Assembly: GCF_022919215.1 (NCBI RefSeq)
Contig: NZ_CP095046.1
Location: forward strand, 5,384,501-5,448,500
Direction: 5' to 3'
Length of the DNA: 64,000 bases
Source of the DNA: Hymenobacter cellulosilyticus
GTDB lineage: Bacteria; Bacteroidota; Bacteroidia; Cytophagales; Hymenobacteraceae
The position numbers were made by a program, and so were the translations under genes. Positions within the stretch are counted from its first letter, which is position 1. The number at the start of each line of letters is the position of its first letter. Under the pieces are notes generated by a model, which saw nothing but the letters and a program-made list of their open reading frames with translations, ran no database searches and had not been told where the DNA came from. Positions 19,244 through 27,135 of the stretch are shown piece by piece.

Positions 19244-19583
19244 TGAGATGGTGAGTTGATGTTCTAGTGTCATTGCGAGCAAAGCGAAGCAATCCGTCCT
19301 CTGAAATGTGCCGAGTTTTCTAAACTGAAAAGTCCTACCGTTTGCTCTGGCGTTAGAGCTTTCTAATAAAAGAACGTTTGTCACTAGTAGAGGAAGGATT
19401 GCCACGGGTGCGCCTCGCAATGACAGCAGGAAAAGGGCTTGCCGGTGAAAGGCTGTGCCTACCTTCGCGGAGGACGGATTGACGCCGCTTGATGCGCGGA
19501 ATGTCCTGCGTCCTGGCAAAGACAGGAACGGGCGCCAGCCGAACAAAAACTCACCATCTCACCACCTCACCATTTCACCACCT
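19226..19583. repeat. Gap between dtd and the MazG-like gene flanked by GTGAGATG-type inverted arms
   Basis: The left arm (about 19226-19257) repeats words such as GGTGAGATGGTGAG; the right arm (about 19550-19580) carries the complement, CTCACCATCTCACCACC, and ends next to the ATG at 19584. Between the arms lies the composite element 19267-19427. No gene is seen in this 340-base gap. Confidence 0.6.
19267..19427. repeat. ~160-bp dispersed inverted-repeat element, copy 1
   Basis: Begins GTGTCATTGCGAGCAAAGCG and ends with the complementary-type sequence CTCGCAATGACAGC. Read on the minus strand it closely matches 59789-59955 over both ends and the middle (CCTCTACT-GTGACAA near one end, CACATTTCAGAGG near the other). 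Two copies of one non-coding element with terminal inverted repeats suggest a MITE-like or REP-type mobile unit; no transposase is present. Confidence 0.7.
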
Positions 19584-19910
19584 ATGACCATCGAAGAAGC
19601 CCAAAAAACCGTGGATACCTGGATTCAGACCACCGGGGTGCGGTATTTCAATGAGCTGACCAACATGGCCATGCTTACCGAGGAAGTCGGGGAAGTGGCC
19701 CGCATCATTGCCCGGCAGTACGGGGAGCAGTCCTTCAAGGAGTCGGATAAAGACAAAGTGCTGGCCGACGAGCTGGCCGATGTGCTCTTCGTCGTCATTT
19801 GCCTGGCCAACCAAACCGGCGTCAACCTCACCGAGGCCCTGCAGCGCAATCTGGAAAAGAAAACCCAGCGCGACGCCACCCGTCACCAGCAAAACGAGAA
19901 GCTCCGCTAG
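19584..19910 (+). CDS. MazG-like nucleotide pyrophosphohydrolase
   Basis: A 108-residue single-domain protein of the all-alpha NTP pyrophosphohydrolase superfamily, which hydrolyses (often non-canonical) NTPs to NMP and PPi. The metal-binding motif pair is visible: TEEVGEVARII and, 30-odd residues on, ADELADVLFVVICLAN. It lacks the second domain of full MazG and is of the short type found in many Bacteroidota. Start ATG 19584 is directly preceded by the arm of an inverted repeat (CACCACCT), so no Shine-Dalgarno is available. A 21-bp tandem repeat follows the stop. Confidence 0.88.
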   Translation: MTIEEAQKTVDTWIQTTGVRYFNELTNMAMLTEEVGEVARIIARQYGEQSFKESDKDKVLADELADVLFVVICLANQTGVNLTEALQRNLEKKTQRDATRHQQNEKLR

Positions 19911-19933
19911 CCGAGGCACTCTGCTGTAAAAGT

Positions 19934-20101
19934 GTCCGAAGCTTGCTCAAGGCCGTCCGAAGCCGCTTCAATACCGTCCGAAAGCCATTCTGGGCCGTCC
20001 GAAATGGTTTCTTGACTGTCCGAAATGGTTTTTTGGGTGTCTGAAGCCGGTTCAAGACCGTCCGAAATGATTTCTTGGCCGTCCGAAACCGGTTCAGGGC
20101 C
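19934..20101. repeat. 21-bp tandem repeat, eight units
   Basis: Eight consecutive units of exactly 21 bases, each beginning GTCCGAA (GTCTGAA in unit 6), start at 19934, 19955, 19976, 19997, 20018, 20039, 20060 and 20081; a degenerate ninth begins GACCGAT at 20102. Unit interiors vary (two types, one with TGGTTTCTTG and one with CCGGTTCA). As 21 is a multiple of 3 both strands stay open through the array, but no start signal or known protein is seen. It lies between the MazG-like gene and a terminator. Confidence 0.9.
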
Positions 20102-20114
20102 GACCGATAAGCCA

Positions 20115-20154
20115 ACAGGGCGCCCGGAAATTGTTTCCGGGCGCCCTGTTTTTT
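20115..20154. terminator. Intrinsic terminator between the MazG-like gene and comB
   Basis: A perfect 16-bp stem (20115-20130 with 20134-20149), loop of three, followed by T residues to 20154. It lies between convergent genes. Confidence 0.9.
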
Positions 20155-20176
20155 GATTGCAGCCTACGCGCTGGGG

Positions 20177-20893
20177 TTAGCTGTTTACCACTAAGCGCCC
20201 GTCGCGCCAAATAGGCACTATCCGGTGCGTATCCACCTGCACGCAGTAGTCAAAGTCCTTATTGGCCTCCAGCGAATTGAGCCGCCGCACGTGCGCCGAC
20301 TGTAGCAGGTAGCCCGCAAGACCCGGCTTGGCCTGCTGCCACAGGTGCAGGGCGGCCAGCGTCGCGTCACTGCTGCTCGTGTCAAACGTGGCAGCCAGGC
20401 GCTCGGCCAGGGCCCCGCCAAAGACGGTATCTTCCAGGTTGAACATTCCCTTCCAGCCCGCGCACACCACCACTACATCCTTGTTCTGCTGGCGCGCAAA
20501 CTCTGCCACGGCTTCCAGGTTCAGAAAAGCCCCGATTACCACGGCATCTGCCGCTAGTGACAAGTGCAGGGCCCGGGTACCGTTGGTAGTTGTAATGGCC
20601 ACGCCCCGCCCCTGCACCGGCAGCACCCCGTCGAGGTAGCCAAACGGGGAGTTGCCCAGATCGAAGCCAGCCGCCTGCCGCCCGTCCCGCTCGGCAGCCG
20701 TCAGGTAGCCCTGGGCAGCCAGCGCCTGGCAGTCTTCCAGCTCACTGAAGGGCACGATATGGGTCACGCCCGCCGCCAGGGCCGTTACAATCGAGGAGGT
20801 TGCCCGCAGAATATCCACCACCACGGCCACCTTCCCTTCCAACTGGTACAACGGCAACAGCTCCGGACTAAAGCAAATATCAACTGAGGGCAT
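20177..20893 (-). CDS. comB: 2-phosphosulfolactate phosphatase family protein
   Basis: ComB dephosphorylates 2-phospho-3-sulfolactate to sulfolactate, known from coenzyme M synthesis in methanogens; homologues are common in bacteria where the substrate is less clear. 238 residues. Family features seen are VVVDILRATSSIVTAL near the N-terminus, ITTTNGTRAL in the middle and VVVVCAGWKGMFNLEDTVFGG towards the end. Start ATG 20893 (MPSVDICFSP) is chosen over an upstream in-frame ATG because the extra 27 codons overlap repeat sequence. No other coenzyme M or sulfonate gene is near, so the pathway is open. Confidence 0.88.
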   Translation of the reverse strand: MPSVDICFSPELLPLYQLEGKVAVVVDILRATSSIVTALAAGVTHIVPFSELEDCQALAAQGYLTAAERDGRQAAGFDLGNSPFGYLDGVLPVQGRGVAITTTNGTRALHLSLAADAVVIGAFLNLEAVAEFARQQNKDVVVVCAGWKGMFNLEDTVFGGALAERLAATFDTSSSDATLAALHLWQQAKPGLAGYLLQSAHVRRLNSLEANKDFDYCVQVDTHRIVPIWRDGRLVVNS

Positions 20894-20981
20894 GCAAAAG
20901 GTATTAGGTAAGAAAAATGAAATAGGAACGTCATTCCGAGCTTGCAGAAGCACCGCCCCCGCAGCCGTTTCCAAGCACTAC

Positions 20982-21082
20982 TGTCATCCTGAGCAAAGCG
21001 AAGGACCTTATCACGTTAGCATGGGTCGTAACAACGATTTTGCTCTGACGTGGTAAGGTCCTTCGCTTTGCTCAGGATGACA
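20982..21082. repeat. 101-bp near-perfect inverted repeat
   Basis: Arms of about 35 bases (20982-21016 and 21048-21082) beginning TGTCATCCTGAGCAAAGCGA and ending in its complement, with a 31-base loop. It lies between the comB promoter region and gcvT. The sequence words CTGAGCAAAGCGAAG are shared in part with the elements at 19267 and 61984. Confidence 0.85.
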
Positions 21083-21108
21083 GGTACAATTGCTAAGCAG
21101 AAAGCCAG

Positions 21109-22213
21109 TTACGCCTCCTCCGTGCCTTTCACGAAGGGCAGCTTAACCACCGTAGCGGGGAAGTTCTTACCCCGCACCTGCACGAAGATCTGGCCGCCGG
21201 GCGCGCTGAACTCGGTTTTCACGTAGCCCAGGCCTATACCCTTGCTCAACGAGGGGACTGAGTACCGGAAGTCACCTCCCCGATTTTCTCCCCGGCCTCG
21301 TTTACCAGCTCGTAGTGGCTGCGCGGAATACCGGCCCCATCCATCAGGAAAGCCACCAGCTTACGGCTTACGCCCTGCTCCTTCTGAGCCTTGAGGTTGG
21401 CCGAGTTAGTAAACTCCTTGGTAAACTTGGTAATCCAGCCCAGGCCCGCCTCCAGCGGCGAAGTCGAGTCGTCAATATCATTGCCGTAGAGCGAGAAGCC
21501 CATTTCCAGGCGCAGCGTGTCGCGCGCCCCCAGCCCGATGGGCTTCAGGCCGAAGGGCTGCCCGGCTTCCATAATCTTGTCCCACACCTGCTGGGCGTGC
21601 TCGTTAGGGATATACAGCTCGAAGCCGCCGGCCCCGGTGTAGCCCGTAGCCGAGATGATGACGTTGGGCGCGCCAGCAAACGTGCCCTGCACGAAGCTGT
21701 AGTACGGAATGCTTTTCAGGTCGGCGTCGGTCAGGCTTTGCAGCGCCTCGGCCGCCTTAGGACCCTGCACGGCGAACAGGCTGGTCTGGTCGGAAATGTT
21801 TTCAAGCTCGGCCCCGCCGGTGTTGAACTGGCTGATCCAGTTCCAGTCTTTCTCAATGTTGGAGGCATTTACGACCAGCATGTAGTCTTCGTCGGCCAGC
21901 TTGTACACCAGCAGGTCGTCCACGATGCCGCCTTCTTGGTTGGGCAGGCAGGAGTACTGAGCCTTGCCATCGGCGAGCTTGCTGGCGTCGTTGCTGGTTA
22001 CGCGCTGAATCAGGTCCAGGGCCTGGGGCCACGCACCCGAAACTCGCCCATGTGCGACACGTCGAAAATACCCACAGCCCGCCGTACGGTGCGGTGCTCT
22101 TCCAGGTCGGAGGAGTAGCGCACGGGCATGTTATACCCGGCAAAGGGGACCATTTTGGCACCTAGCTGCTGGTGCACGTCATTCAGGACAACGGTTTTGA
22201 GTTCTTCGGCCAT
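21109..22213 (-). CDS. gcvT: Glycine cleavage system aminomethyltransferase GcvT (two frameshifts)
   Basis: T-protein of the glycine cleavage complex: releases ammonia from the aminomethyl-lipoyl H-protein and passes methylene to tetrahydrofolate; 368 residues after correction. Start [14 protein letters not shown] at 22213, family motifs [24 protein letters not shown] and the last segment [11 protein letters not shown] are seen. One base is missing at each of two G runs on the plus strand, 22025-22028 and 21253-21256. The second removes the true C-terminus from the main frame: without correction translation stops at 21246, with it the chain ends at EEA (21109). The P- and H-protein genes are not in this window. 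Confidence 0.93.
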
Positions 22214-22373
22214 GGGGCGGGTTGGGAAGTAGAGAAGGTGGTTTGCGTAGGTCCCTTAGAAAGGACCGGGCGAAATTAGCCATTTCCCCCGGCCGGATCG
22301 TACAGACTTCATCCGTACGCCCCACTTCTGCTACGACTCGCCGGGGCGTAACCACCTTTTTTGCCGGGTTGGC

Positions 22374-22381
22374 TACCTTTG
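22374..22381 (+). promoter_or_regulatory. Promoter -7 box of the CZB-kinase-regulator operon
   Basis: An exact TACCTTTG, 38 bases ahead of the ATG at 22420. Confidence 0.5.
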
Positions 22382-22419
22382 CCCTTCTCTTTCAGCATGC
22401 CGCCCGCGGGCAGTTATTT

Positions 22420-22785
22420 ATGGATTCAGATATTAAACAGGACTTTGAAACGGCAATGCTCAAGCACCTGCTGTTCAAATCCAAGCTCCGCTCTTTTCTC
22501 TACGGCAGTGCCTTGGCCGAAGGTCCGGCCCGTGACCCGGACCAGTGCAGCCTCGGCATCTGGATTACGGAGCGCCGCCGCAGCGAGTGGGGCCACGTGC
22601 CCGAATGGGCCGCCCTGGACCGGGCTCACCGGCAGGTGCATGCCCAGGCCAATCAGCTCATGGACATGTACCTGCAGGGCTTTACCGAGCAGGCTCGCGA
22701 GGGCCTGACCGAGTTGCTCCCCCTCACCGACCGAATCACGCAGCTGCTGCAAACTATCCAGGACAAGCTGCGTACGCCTCGCTAA
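22420..22785 (+). CDS. Stand-alone CZB (chemoreceptor zinc-binding) domain protein
   Basis: A 121-residue soluble protein that consists of little more than one CZB domain. The expected zinc ligands are visible: His in MLKHLLFKSK, Cys in DQCSLGIW, and two His in DRAHRQVHAQ, in the right order and spacing. In other bacteria CZB domains sit on chemoreceptors or diguanylate cyclases and sense zinc or hypochlorous acid. Here it is a separate protein, first gene of an operon with a CHASE3 histidine kinase (30 bases on) and a response regulator. A role as the input of that kinase is an inference. Start ATG 22420 follows the -7 box; longer in-frame versions to 22222 run into the gcvT promoter. Confidence 0.82.
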   Translation: MDSDIKQDFETAMLKHLLFKSKLRSFLYGSALAEGPARDPDQCSLGIWITERRRSEWGHVPEWAALDRAHRQVHAQANQLMDMYLQGFTEQAREGLTELLPLTDRITQLLQTIQDKLRTPR

Positions 22786-22815
22786 CTCAACCAGTCCTTT
22801 CCGTAGCGGCGCTGC

Positions 22816-24356
22816 ATGAAGCTTAAGCTTTCCACCAAGTTATTTGCCGGCTTCCTGGTCATTTCGGCCCTGTTTGCCCTGGTCGTGTTCGTCAATTACC
22901 AGCTCTCGCGCCAGGTGCTGCGCAACTCCGAGCGGGTCCAGGCCTCCCAGATTATCACGGCCGAGGCGTCCACACTGTTTCGCAACATCATCGACATGGA
23001 ATCCGGCTTCCGGGGGTTTATGCTCATTGGCAGCGAAGCCGTGCTTCAGCCCTATTACAAAGGGGAACAGGAGCTGCTGAAGCAGTTTGCGAACCTGCGC
23101 AGCCAGATAGCACTCGACGACCCGCAGTACGCCCGCATCCAGCGCACCCAGCGCCTGTACCAGCAGTGGTCGGCTTACTCTCACCTGCTCATCAGTGAAA
23201 AGCGCGAGGCCCGCCGCCGCAACCCCAACCAGATTGGCATGGAGGGCATGGCCCACCGGCAGCTGGCCGAAAGCCTGACGGGCAAGCAGATCATGGACCA
23301 GATTCGGGTGCTGTTTGCCGGCTTCGAGCGCACCGAGCTGGCCGACCGCGACAAAGTGCGGCAGAAGCTGGAGGACAGTATTCGCCAGACCCGCCTGATT
23401 TCGATTATCGTCACGGTGCTGGCCATCGGCATCGGCCTGCTTTGGGCGTCTTACATTACCCGCCTCATTGCGCACCGCATTGATATGATGGTGGGCCTGT
23501 CGACCCAGATTGCCACCGGCGACTACAACACCCGCATTCAGGATACCTCCCAGGACGAGCTCACCGAGCTGGCCGACTCGCTCAACGTCATGGCCCGCAC
23601 CATCGACTCGACCATCACCCAGCTGGAGCGCCGCAACCAGGAGCTCGACCAGTTTGCCTACGTGGTGTCGCACGATTTGAAAGCGCCGCTGCGGGGCATT
23701 GAAAGCGCCTCCCGCTGGATTGAGGAAGACATGGGCAAGGACGTCCCCGACCATATCCGCGAATTTCTGATGCTGATGCGGACCCGGGTGCACCGCATGG
23801 AAAACCTGATCAGCGGCATCCTAGACCTGGCCCGTATTGGGCGCACCAAGCAGGCCGATGAGCGAATCAATGTGCGGGAACTGCTTAACGAAATCGTAGA
23901 TTCCCTGGCCCCCCGACCGGTTTCAGGGTGGAACTGCCCACGTATCTGCCCACCATGACCTCGAACCGGGTGCAGCTGCAGCAGGTCTTCACCAACCTGA
24001 TCAGCAACGCCCTGAAGTACCATGACCGTCCTGAGCAGGGCGTGGTGCGTATTGGCTGCCGCGAAGACCGGCAACAGTACACCTTTTCTATTGCCGACAA
24101 CGGCCCGGGCATCGACCCGGAGTACCACGAGCGGATTTTCGTCATTTTCCAGACTTTGGTAGAGCGCGACACGCTGGAAAGTACGGGCGTGGGCCTGGCC
24201 ATCGTTAAGAAAATCGTGGAGCGGCAGGGCGGTACCATTCACGTCGAATCCTCAGAAGGACAAGGGGCTACCTTCATCTTCACCTGGCCCAAAGAGCGGG
24301 CTATGCACGCCGAACGCCGAATTACAGCCGCTCAATCGGCTCCTAAGACCGTCTGA
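22816..24356 (+). CDS. CHASE3-HAMP sensor histidine kinase (one frameshift)
   Basis: Membrane sensor kinase, 513 residues after correction. Order: helix 1 (LFAGFLVISALFALVVFV, ~8-28); an outside CHASE3 domain with the typical FRNIIDMESGFRGFMLIG; helix 2 (IISIIVTVLAIGIGLLWASY); HAMP (LSTQIATGDYNTRI); HisKA with the phospho-accepting His in YVVSHDLKAPLRG; HATPase with N-box FTNLISNALKYH, G1 DNGPGIDPEY and G2 STGVGLAIVKKI. One C is missing in the run 23909-23914, between the HisKA and ATPase domains; restoring it makes LAPPTGFRVELP continuous. It is in one operon with the CZB protein before and the response regulator after. Confidence 0.92.
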
Positions 24357-24411
24357 ATATTAAAACTTCCGTATAGAAGGCAGATTTAGATTCGACTTTT
24401 CCTTTCCCAAT

Positions 24412-24854
24412 ATGTCTACCGCCGAAGTTGCCCCCAGTATTCTGCTCGTTGAAGACGACCAGATGGATATCATGAATGTGCAGCGGGAGTTACGTAAACA
24501 CGATATCAACGTCCCCTCCACATCGCCAAAAACGGCCGTGAAGCCCTGCAGCTCCTTAAGGGCGAAGGCGGGCAGAACCAGATCAGCAAACCCAGCGTGG
24601 TAATGCTCGACATCAACATGCCCCGCATGAACGGCCTGGAGCTGCTGGACGCTCTGCGCTCCGACCCCGAATTTGTGGGCCTGAACGTATTTATCATGAC
24701 CACCTCCGACCTGGAAACCGACCGTCTCAAAGCCCGGGACCTGGCCGTGAGCGGCTATATTATCAAGCCCCTCAACTTCGATAAGTTCGGCGAAGGCGGC
24801 TCCACCGTCGACGGTTTCAGCCTCTTCCTAGATTTGCTCCGCCTGAAAGATTAA
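24412..24854 (+). CDS. Rcp1-like single-domain response regulator (one frameshift)
   Basis: A receiver-only protein of 147 residues after correction. The acid pocket is ILLVEDDQMD, the phospho-acceptor Asp lies in VVMLDINMPRMNG, the switch Thr in FIMTTSD and the Lys in YIIKPLNF. This is the Rcp1 type that usually partners kinases of the CHASE3/phytochrome group and lacks an output domain. One C is missing in the run 24513-24516; adding it gives NVPLHIAKNGREALQLL between the two frames. It lies 55 bases after the kinase gene. Its stop codon is two bases from the start of a 41-bp inverted repeat. Confidence 0.9.
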
Positions 24855-24855
24855 A

Positions 24856-25105
24856 TGGTGAATTTGTGAGATGGTGAACTCGTGAGTTGTCGTTCAACTG
24901 GCGCTTGCGAAGGCTTCTCCCCACCTACCTGACTACTGGTTTTATCAACGTAAAAAAGCCCTTTCCCACAAACGTAGGAAGAGGCTTTTTTACGTTAAGT
25001 TGGGGCTGACACTTACCGAAGGAAGGTCCTTTGCTTCACGCCGCTTAACATAACAAGCGCTAACTGAACGACAACTCACGAGTTCACCATCTCACAAATT
25101 CACCA
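24856..25105. repeat. 250-bp element with perfect 41-bp inverted repeats
   Basis: The left arm is 24856-24896 and the right arm 25065-25105, fully complementary over 41 bases. The arm is itself built of GTGA-type words (TGGTGAATTTGTGAGATGG). It begins two bases after the response-regulator stop and ends just before the rnhB stop codon (25107-25109), so it fills the gap between two convergent genes exactly. It contains a terminator hairpin in its centre. No ORF inside. Confidence 0.9.
24947..24997. terminator. Bidirectional terminator inside the inverted-repeat element
   Basis: A 14-bp outer stem (AACGTAAAAAAGCC with its complement, 24948-24961 region with 24982-24996) plus an inner part with one mismatch. 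A and T runs on both sides allow use by the response regulator on + and rnhB on -. Confidence 0.75.
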
Positions 25106-25106
25106 C

Positions 25107-25682
25107 TCAAAGCAGCCGGAAGCCCATGCGGTGATGCTCGCTAGGGCCGTACTCCCGGATGGCGGCGCGGTGCTTTTCGGTGGGGTAGCCGGCATTCTGC
25201 TCCCAGCCGTACATGGGAAACTCCAGAGCCAACTCGTGCATTCGGTCGTCGCGGAAGGTCTTGGCCAGCACCGAAGCGGCGGCAATGCTGCGGTAGCGCC
25301 CATCCCCTTTCACAAAGCAGGTGTGCTCGATGCCCAGATACGGCCGGAACCGGTTGCCATCCACAATCAGATGCTCCGGAACCTGCGTTAATAAAGCTAC
25401 CGCCCGGTGCATAGCCAGGTAGCTGGCCTGGGCAATATTGATGGAGGCAATTTCGGTGGTGTTGGCTTCGCCCACGGCCCAAGCCACGGCCTCCCGGCAG
25501 ATTTCCTTGCGGATGGTTTCGCGCCGCTTGGCCGTCATCAGCTTGGAGTCGTTGAGGTAAGCAGGAGCAAAATCGGGCGGCAGAATAACGGCGGCGGCGA
25601 AGACCGGGCCGGCCAGGCAGCCGCGGCCGGCTTCGTCGAGGCCCGCTTCGAGGCGGAGTCCGGTGTGGGAGGCAAGCAGCAT
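25107..25682 (-). CDS. rnhB: Ribonuclease HII
   Basis: Removes ribonucleotides and RNA primers from DNA-RNA hybrids; 191 residues. The active-site acids are present: GLDEAGRGCLAGP (DE), LNDSKLMTAKRR, LIVDGN (Asp) and VLAKTFRDD (Asp). The start ATG 25682 (MLLASHTGLRLEAG) lies 7 bases from a TACCTTTG -7 box on the same strand. An upstream in-frame ATG at 25763 would cross that promoter box. Convergent with the response regulator. Confidence 0.94.
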   Translation of the reverse strand: MLLASHTGLRLEAGLDEAGRGCLAGPVFAAAVILPPDFAPAYLNDSKLMTAKRRETIRKEICREAVAWAVGEANTTEIASINIAQASYLAMHRAVALLTQVPEHLIVDGNRFRPYLGIEHTCFVKGDGRYRSIAAASVLAKTFRDDRMHELALEFPMYGWEQNAGYPTEKHRAAIREYGPSEHHRMGFRLL

Positions 25683-25689
25683 ATACCGA

Positions 25690-25697
25690 CAAAGGTA
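25690..25697 (-). promoter_or_regulatory. Promoter -7 box of rnhB
   Basis: Minus-strand TACCTTTG, ending 7 bases before the ATG at 25682: a leaderless or near-leaderless transcript. Confidence 0.5.
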
Positions 25698-25735
25698 GGA
25701 CGCCACCATCGGGCCACCCAATCCGGTCCGCAAAC

Positions 25736-25780
25736 AAAAAGGCCTCCCCGGCTGCCGCAGCAACCGGAGAGGCCCTTTTT
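25736..25780 (-). terminator. Terminator of the small hydrophilic protein gene
   Basis: An imperfect stem (25736-25751 with 25764-25780), with one bulge and one mismatch, flanked by A and T runs, 20 bases after the stop at 25801 on the minus strand. Confidence 0.75.
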
Positions 25781-25800
25781 GGGGTACGCGTTTTTAAAGC

Positions 25801-26043
25801 TTAGTGACGACCAGCAGTAGTACCGGCGTCGGGTAGATCCGGCTCACCACGACGGTTGCCCTGCTTATCACGGGGGCCTTCGTCGAGGGCAGCATCTTCA
25901 TCAGTAGTAATGTACTCGTTGGTTATCGGACCAAGACCGCCGGTATTCTGGGCCAGCTCGGCTTCTGCTTGGGCGTGCTTCAGGTTGAACAGTGGGTCTC
26001 CGGGCTGGGACTGGGCGGACTGGTTTTTGGGTTGATTTGCCAT
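25801..26043 (-). CDS. Small hydrophilic protein, unknown
   Basis: 80 residues (MANQPKNQSAQSQPGD onward), highly charged, rich in Gln, Asp and Gly, with no membrane helix or signal peptide; likely disordered. No family recognised. ATG 26043 is chosen because further upstream codons overlap leader sequence. It lies 134 bases downstream of the candidate structured RNA on the same strand, so that RNA could be its leader if the terminator there is conditional. Confidence 0.6.
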   Translation of the reverse strand: MANQPKNQSAQSQPGDPLFNLKHAQAEAELAQNTGGLGPITNEYITTDEDAALDEGPRDKQGNRRGEPDLPDAGTTAGRH

Positions 26044-26176
26044 AAAAATATCCGGTACCGGCTGGGATGTAAACAGCCAATTACTGACTGGTACGCACCC
26101 CACAGCGTTGGGGTTGAGGCCTGGCCGGCCTAGGGCCTAACAAGATTTTGGCGTAGGGCTCAGGAAAATTTGAACA

Positions 26177-26320
26177 CAAAAAAAGCCGCTGCTCTAGGCA
26201 ACGGCTCTTAATTTTGCACCGACCGGAAGAAATTCATCCACCCTACTCCTTGACCCGGTCGGAGTGTACACAAGACAGAGACTTCCTTTCCACAACCTCT
26301 ATCTGTGCTGGTTCCTTTCT
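26177..26320 (-). ncRNA. Candidate structured RNA of about 145 nt (orphan)
   Basis: On the minus strand an exact -7 box (26325-26332) is followed by three paired regions and a terminator. P2: 26297-26307 pairs with 26269-26280 (11 pairs, one bulge, one G-U). P3: 26255-26262 pairs perfectly with 26219-26226. The terminator stem (26198-26206 with 26184-26192, one mismatch) is followed by seven T on that strand (26178-26184). There is no ORF of note inside. Small RNA, 6S-like RNA or an attenuated leader of the gene at 25801-26043 are all possible; I recognise no known family. Confidence 0.5.
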
Positions 26321-26324
26321 ACGA

Positions 26325-26332
26325 CAAAACTA
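26325..26332 (-). promoter_or_regulatory. Promoter -7 box of the candidate RNA
   Basis: Minus-strand TAGTTTTG, an exact TAnnTTTG match, 5-7 bases before the proposed 5' end. Confidence 0.5.
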
Positions 26333-26485
26333 CTTGGTGTCAGGCGTTTATTGGGGTGTTTTTGTCAAACGCGGCTTCTCACCCGACTAACCCGGCTTGT
26401 AGCCCGATGGACATGAAATGCCCTTCTGGGCTAGCAGCGAAATACTACCTTTACGTAGTTCAGCAGTTCTGACTTACCTTCTCAT

Positions 26486-27070
26486 ATGAGCCATATTCCT
26501 TCTTCCGACTTCGACGAAACCCGCAATCCGTGGCAAATTCTTAGCTCCGAGCTGACCTATCAGAACCCCTGGATTCGGGTGCGGGAAGATCAGGTTATCA
26601 ACCCTAAAGGGGGCCGGGGCATTTACGGAGTGGTATCGATGAAGAACAAGGCCCTGGGAATCGTGCCCGTGGACGCGGAAGGAAATACCTGGCTGGTGGG
26701 CCAGTACCGCTACCCGCTGAATGAGTACTCCTGGGAAATTCCGATGGGTGGTGGCCCGATTGAGCTGGACGTCCTGGAATCGGCCCAGCGGGAGCTTAAG
26801 GAAGAAACCGGCTTCACGGCCAAGCGCTGGACCAAAATTGCCCGTTTGCACACTTCCAACTCGGTAACCGATGAGGAAGGCTTTGTGTACTTAGCCGAAG
26901 ACCTCGAAGCTGGCGAAGTAGAGCCCGAGGAAACCGAGGACCTGCGCCTGTGGAAGCTGCCCCTGGCCGAAGCCGTGGCCATGGTAATGGACGACCGAAT
27001 TACCGACGCCATCAGCGTGGCGGGTTTGCTTAAGGCCGAAAAGGTATTGCAAAGCCGGCAGGTTCAGTAA
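26486..27070 (+). CDS. NUDIX hydrolase (ADP-ribose pyrophosphatase type)
   Basis: 194 residues. The Nudix box is complete: the glycine of GGGPIELDVLE followed by AQRELKEETGF, matching GX5EX7REUXEEXGU. The surrounding sequence (ALGIVPVDAEGNTWLVGQYR and YSWEIPMGGG) is that of ADP-ribose/ADP-sugar pyrophosphatases rather than MutT or RppH. It would hydrolyse ADP-ribose or related nucleotides in the cytoplasm. Start ATG 26486 is 33 bases after a TACCTTTA box at 26446-26453. Followed after 78 bases by plsC. Confidence 0.9.
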   Translation: MSHIPSSDFDETRNPWQILSSELTYQNPWIRVREDQVINPKGGRGIYGVVSMKNKALGIVPVDAEGNTWLVGQYRYPLNEYSWEIPMGGGPIELDVLESAQRELKEETGFTAKRWTKIARLHTSNSVTDEEGFVYLAEDLEAGEVEPEETEDLRLWKLPLAEAVAMVMDDRITDAISVAGLLKAEKVLQSRQVQ

Positions 27071-27135
27071 CGGCCCAGCCCGTCTGCGGCACGGCCGAAA
27101 ACCTGCCGGCAAACTGCTTCTAAGAATATAGCTTG

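Noticed and set aside
19934..20101. Possible CRISPR array
   Set aside because: Units abut directly with no spacers, are too short and vary inside; no cas gene is in the window.
19828..20115. Frames through the 21-bp repeat that encode a heptapeptide pattern on both strands
   Set aside because: They stay open only because the period is a multiple of three; no start signal or family supports a protein.
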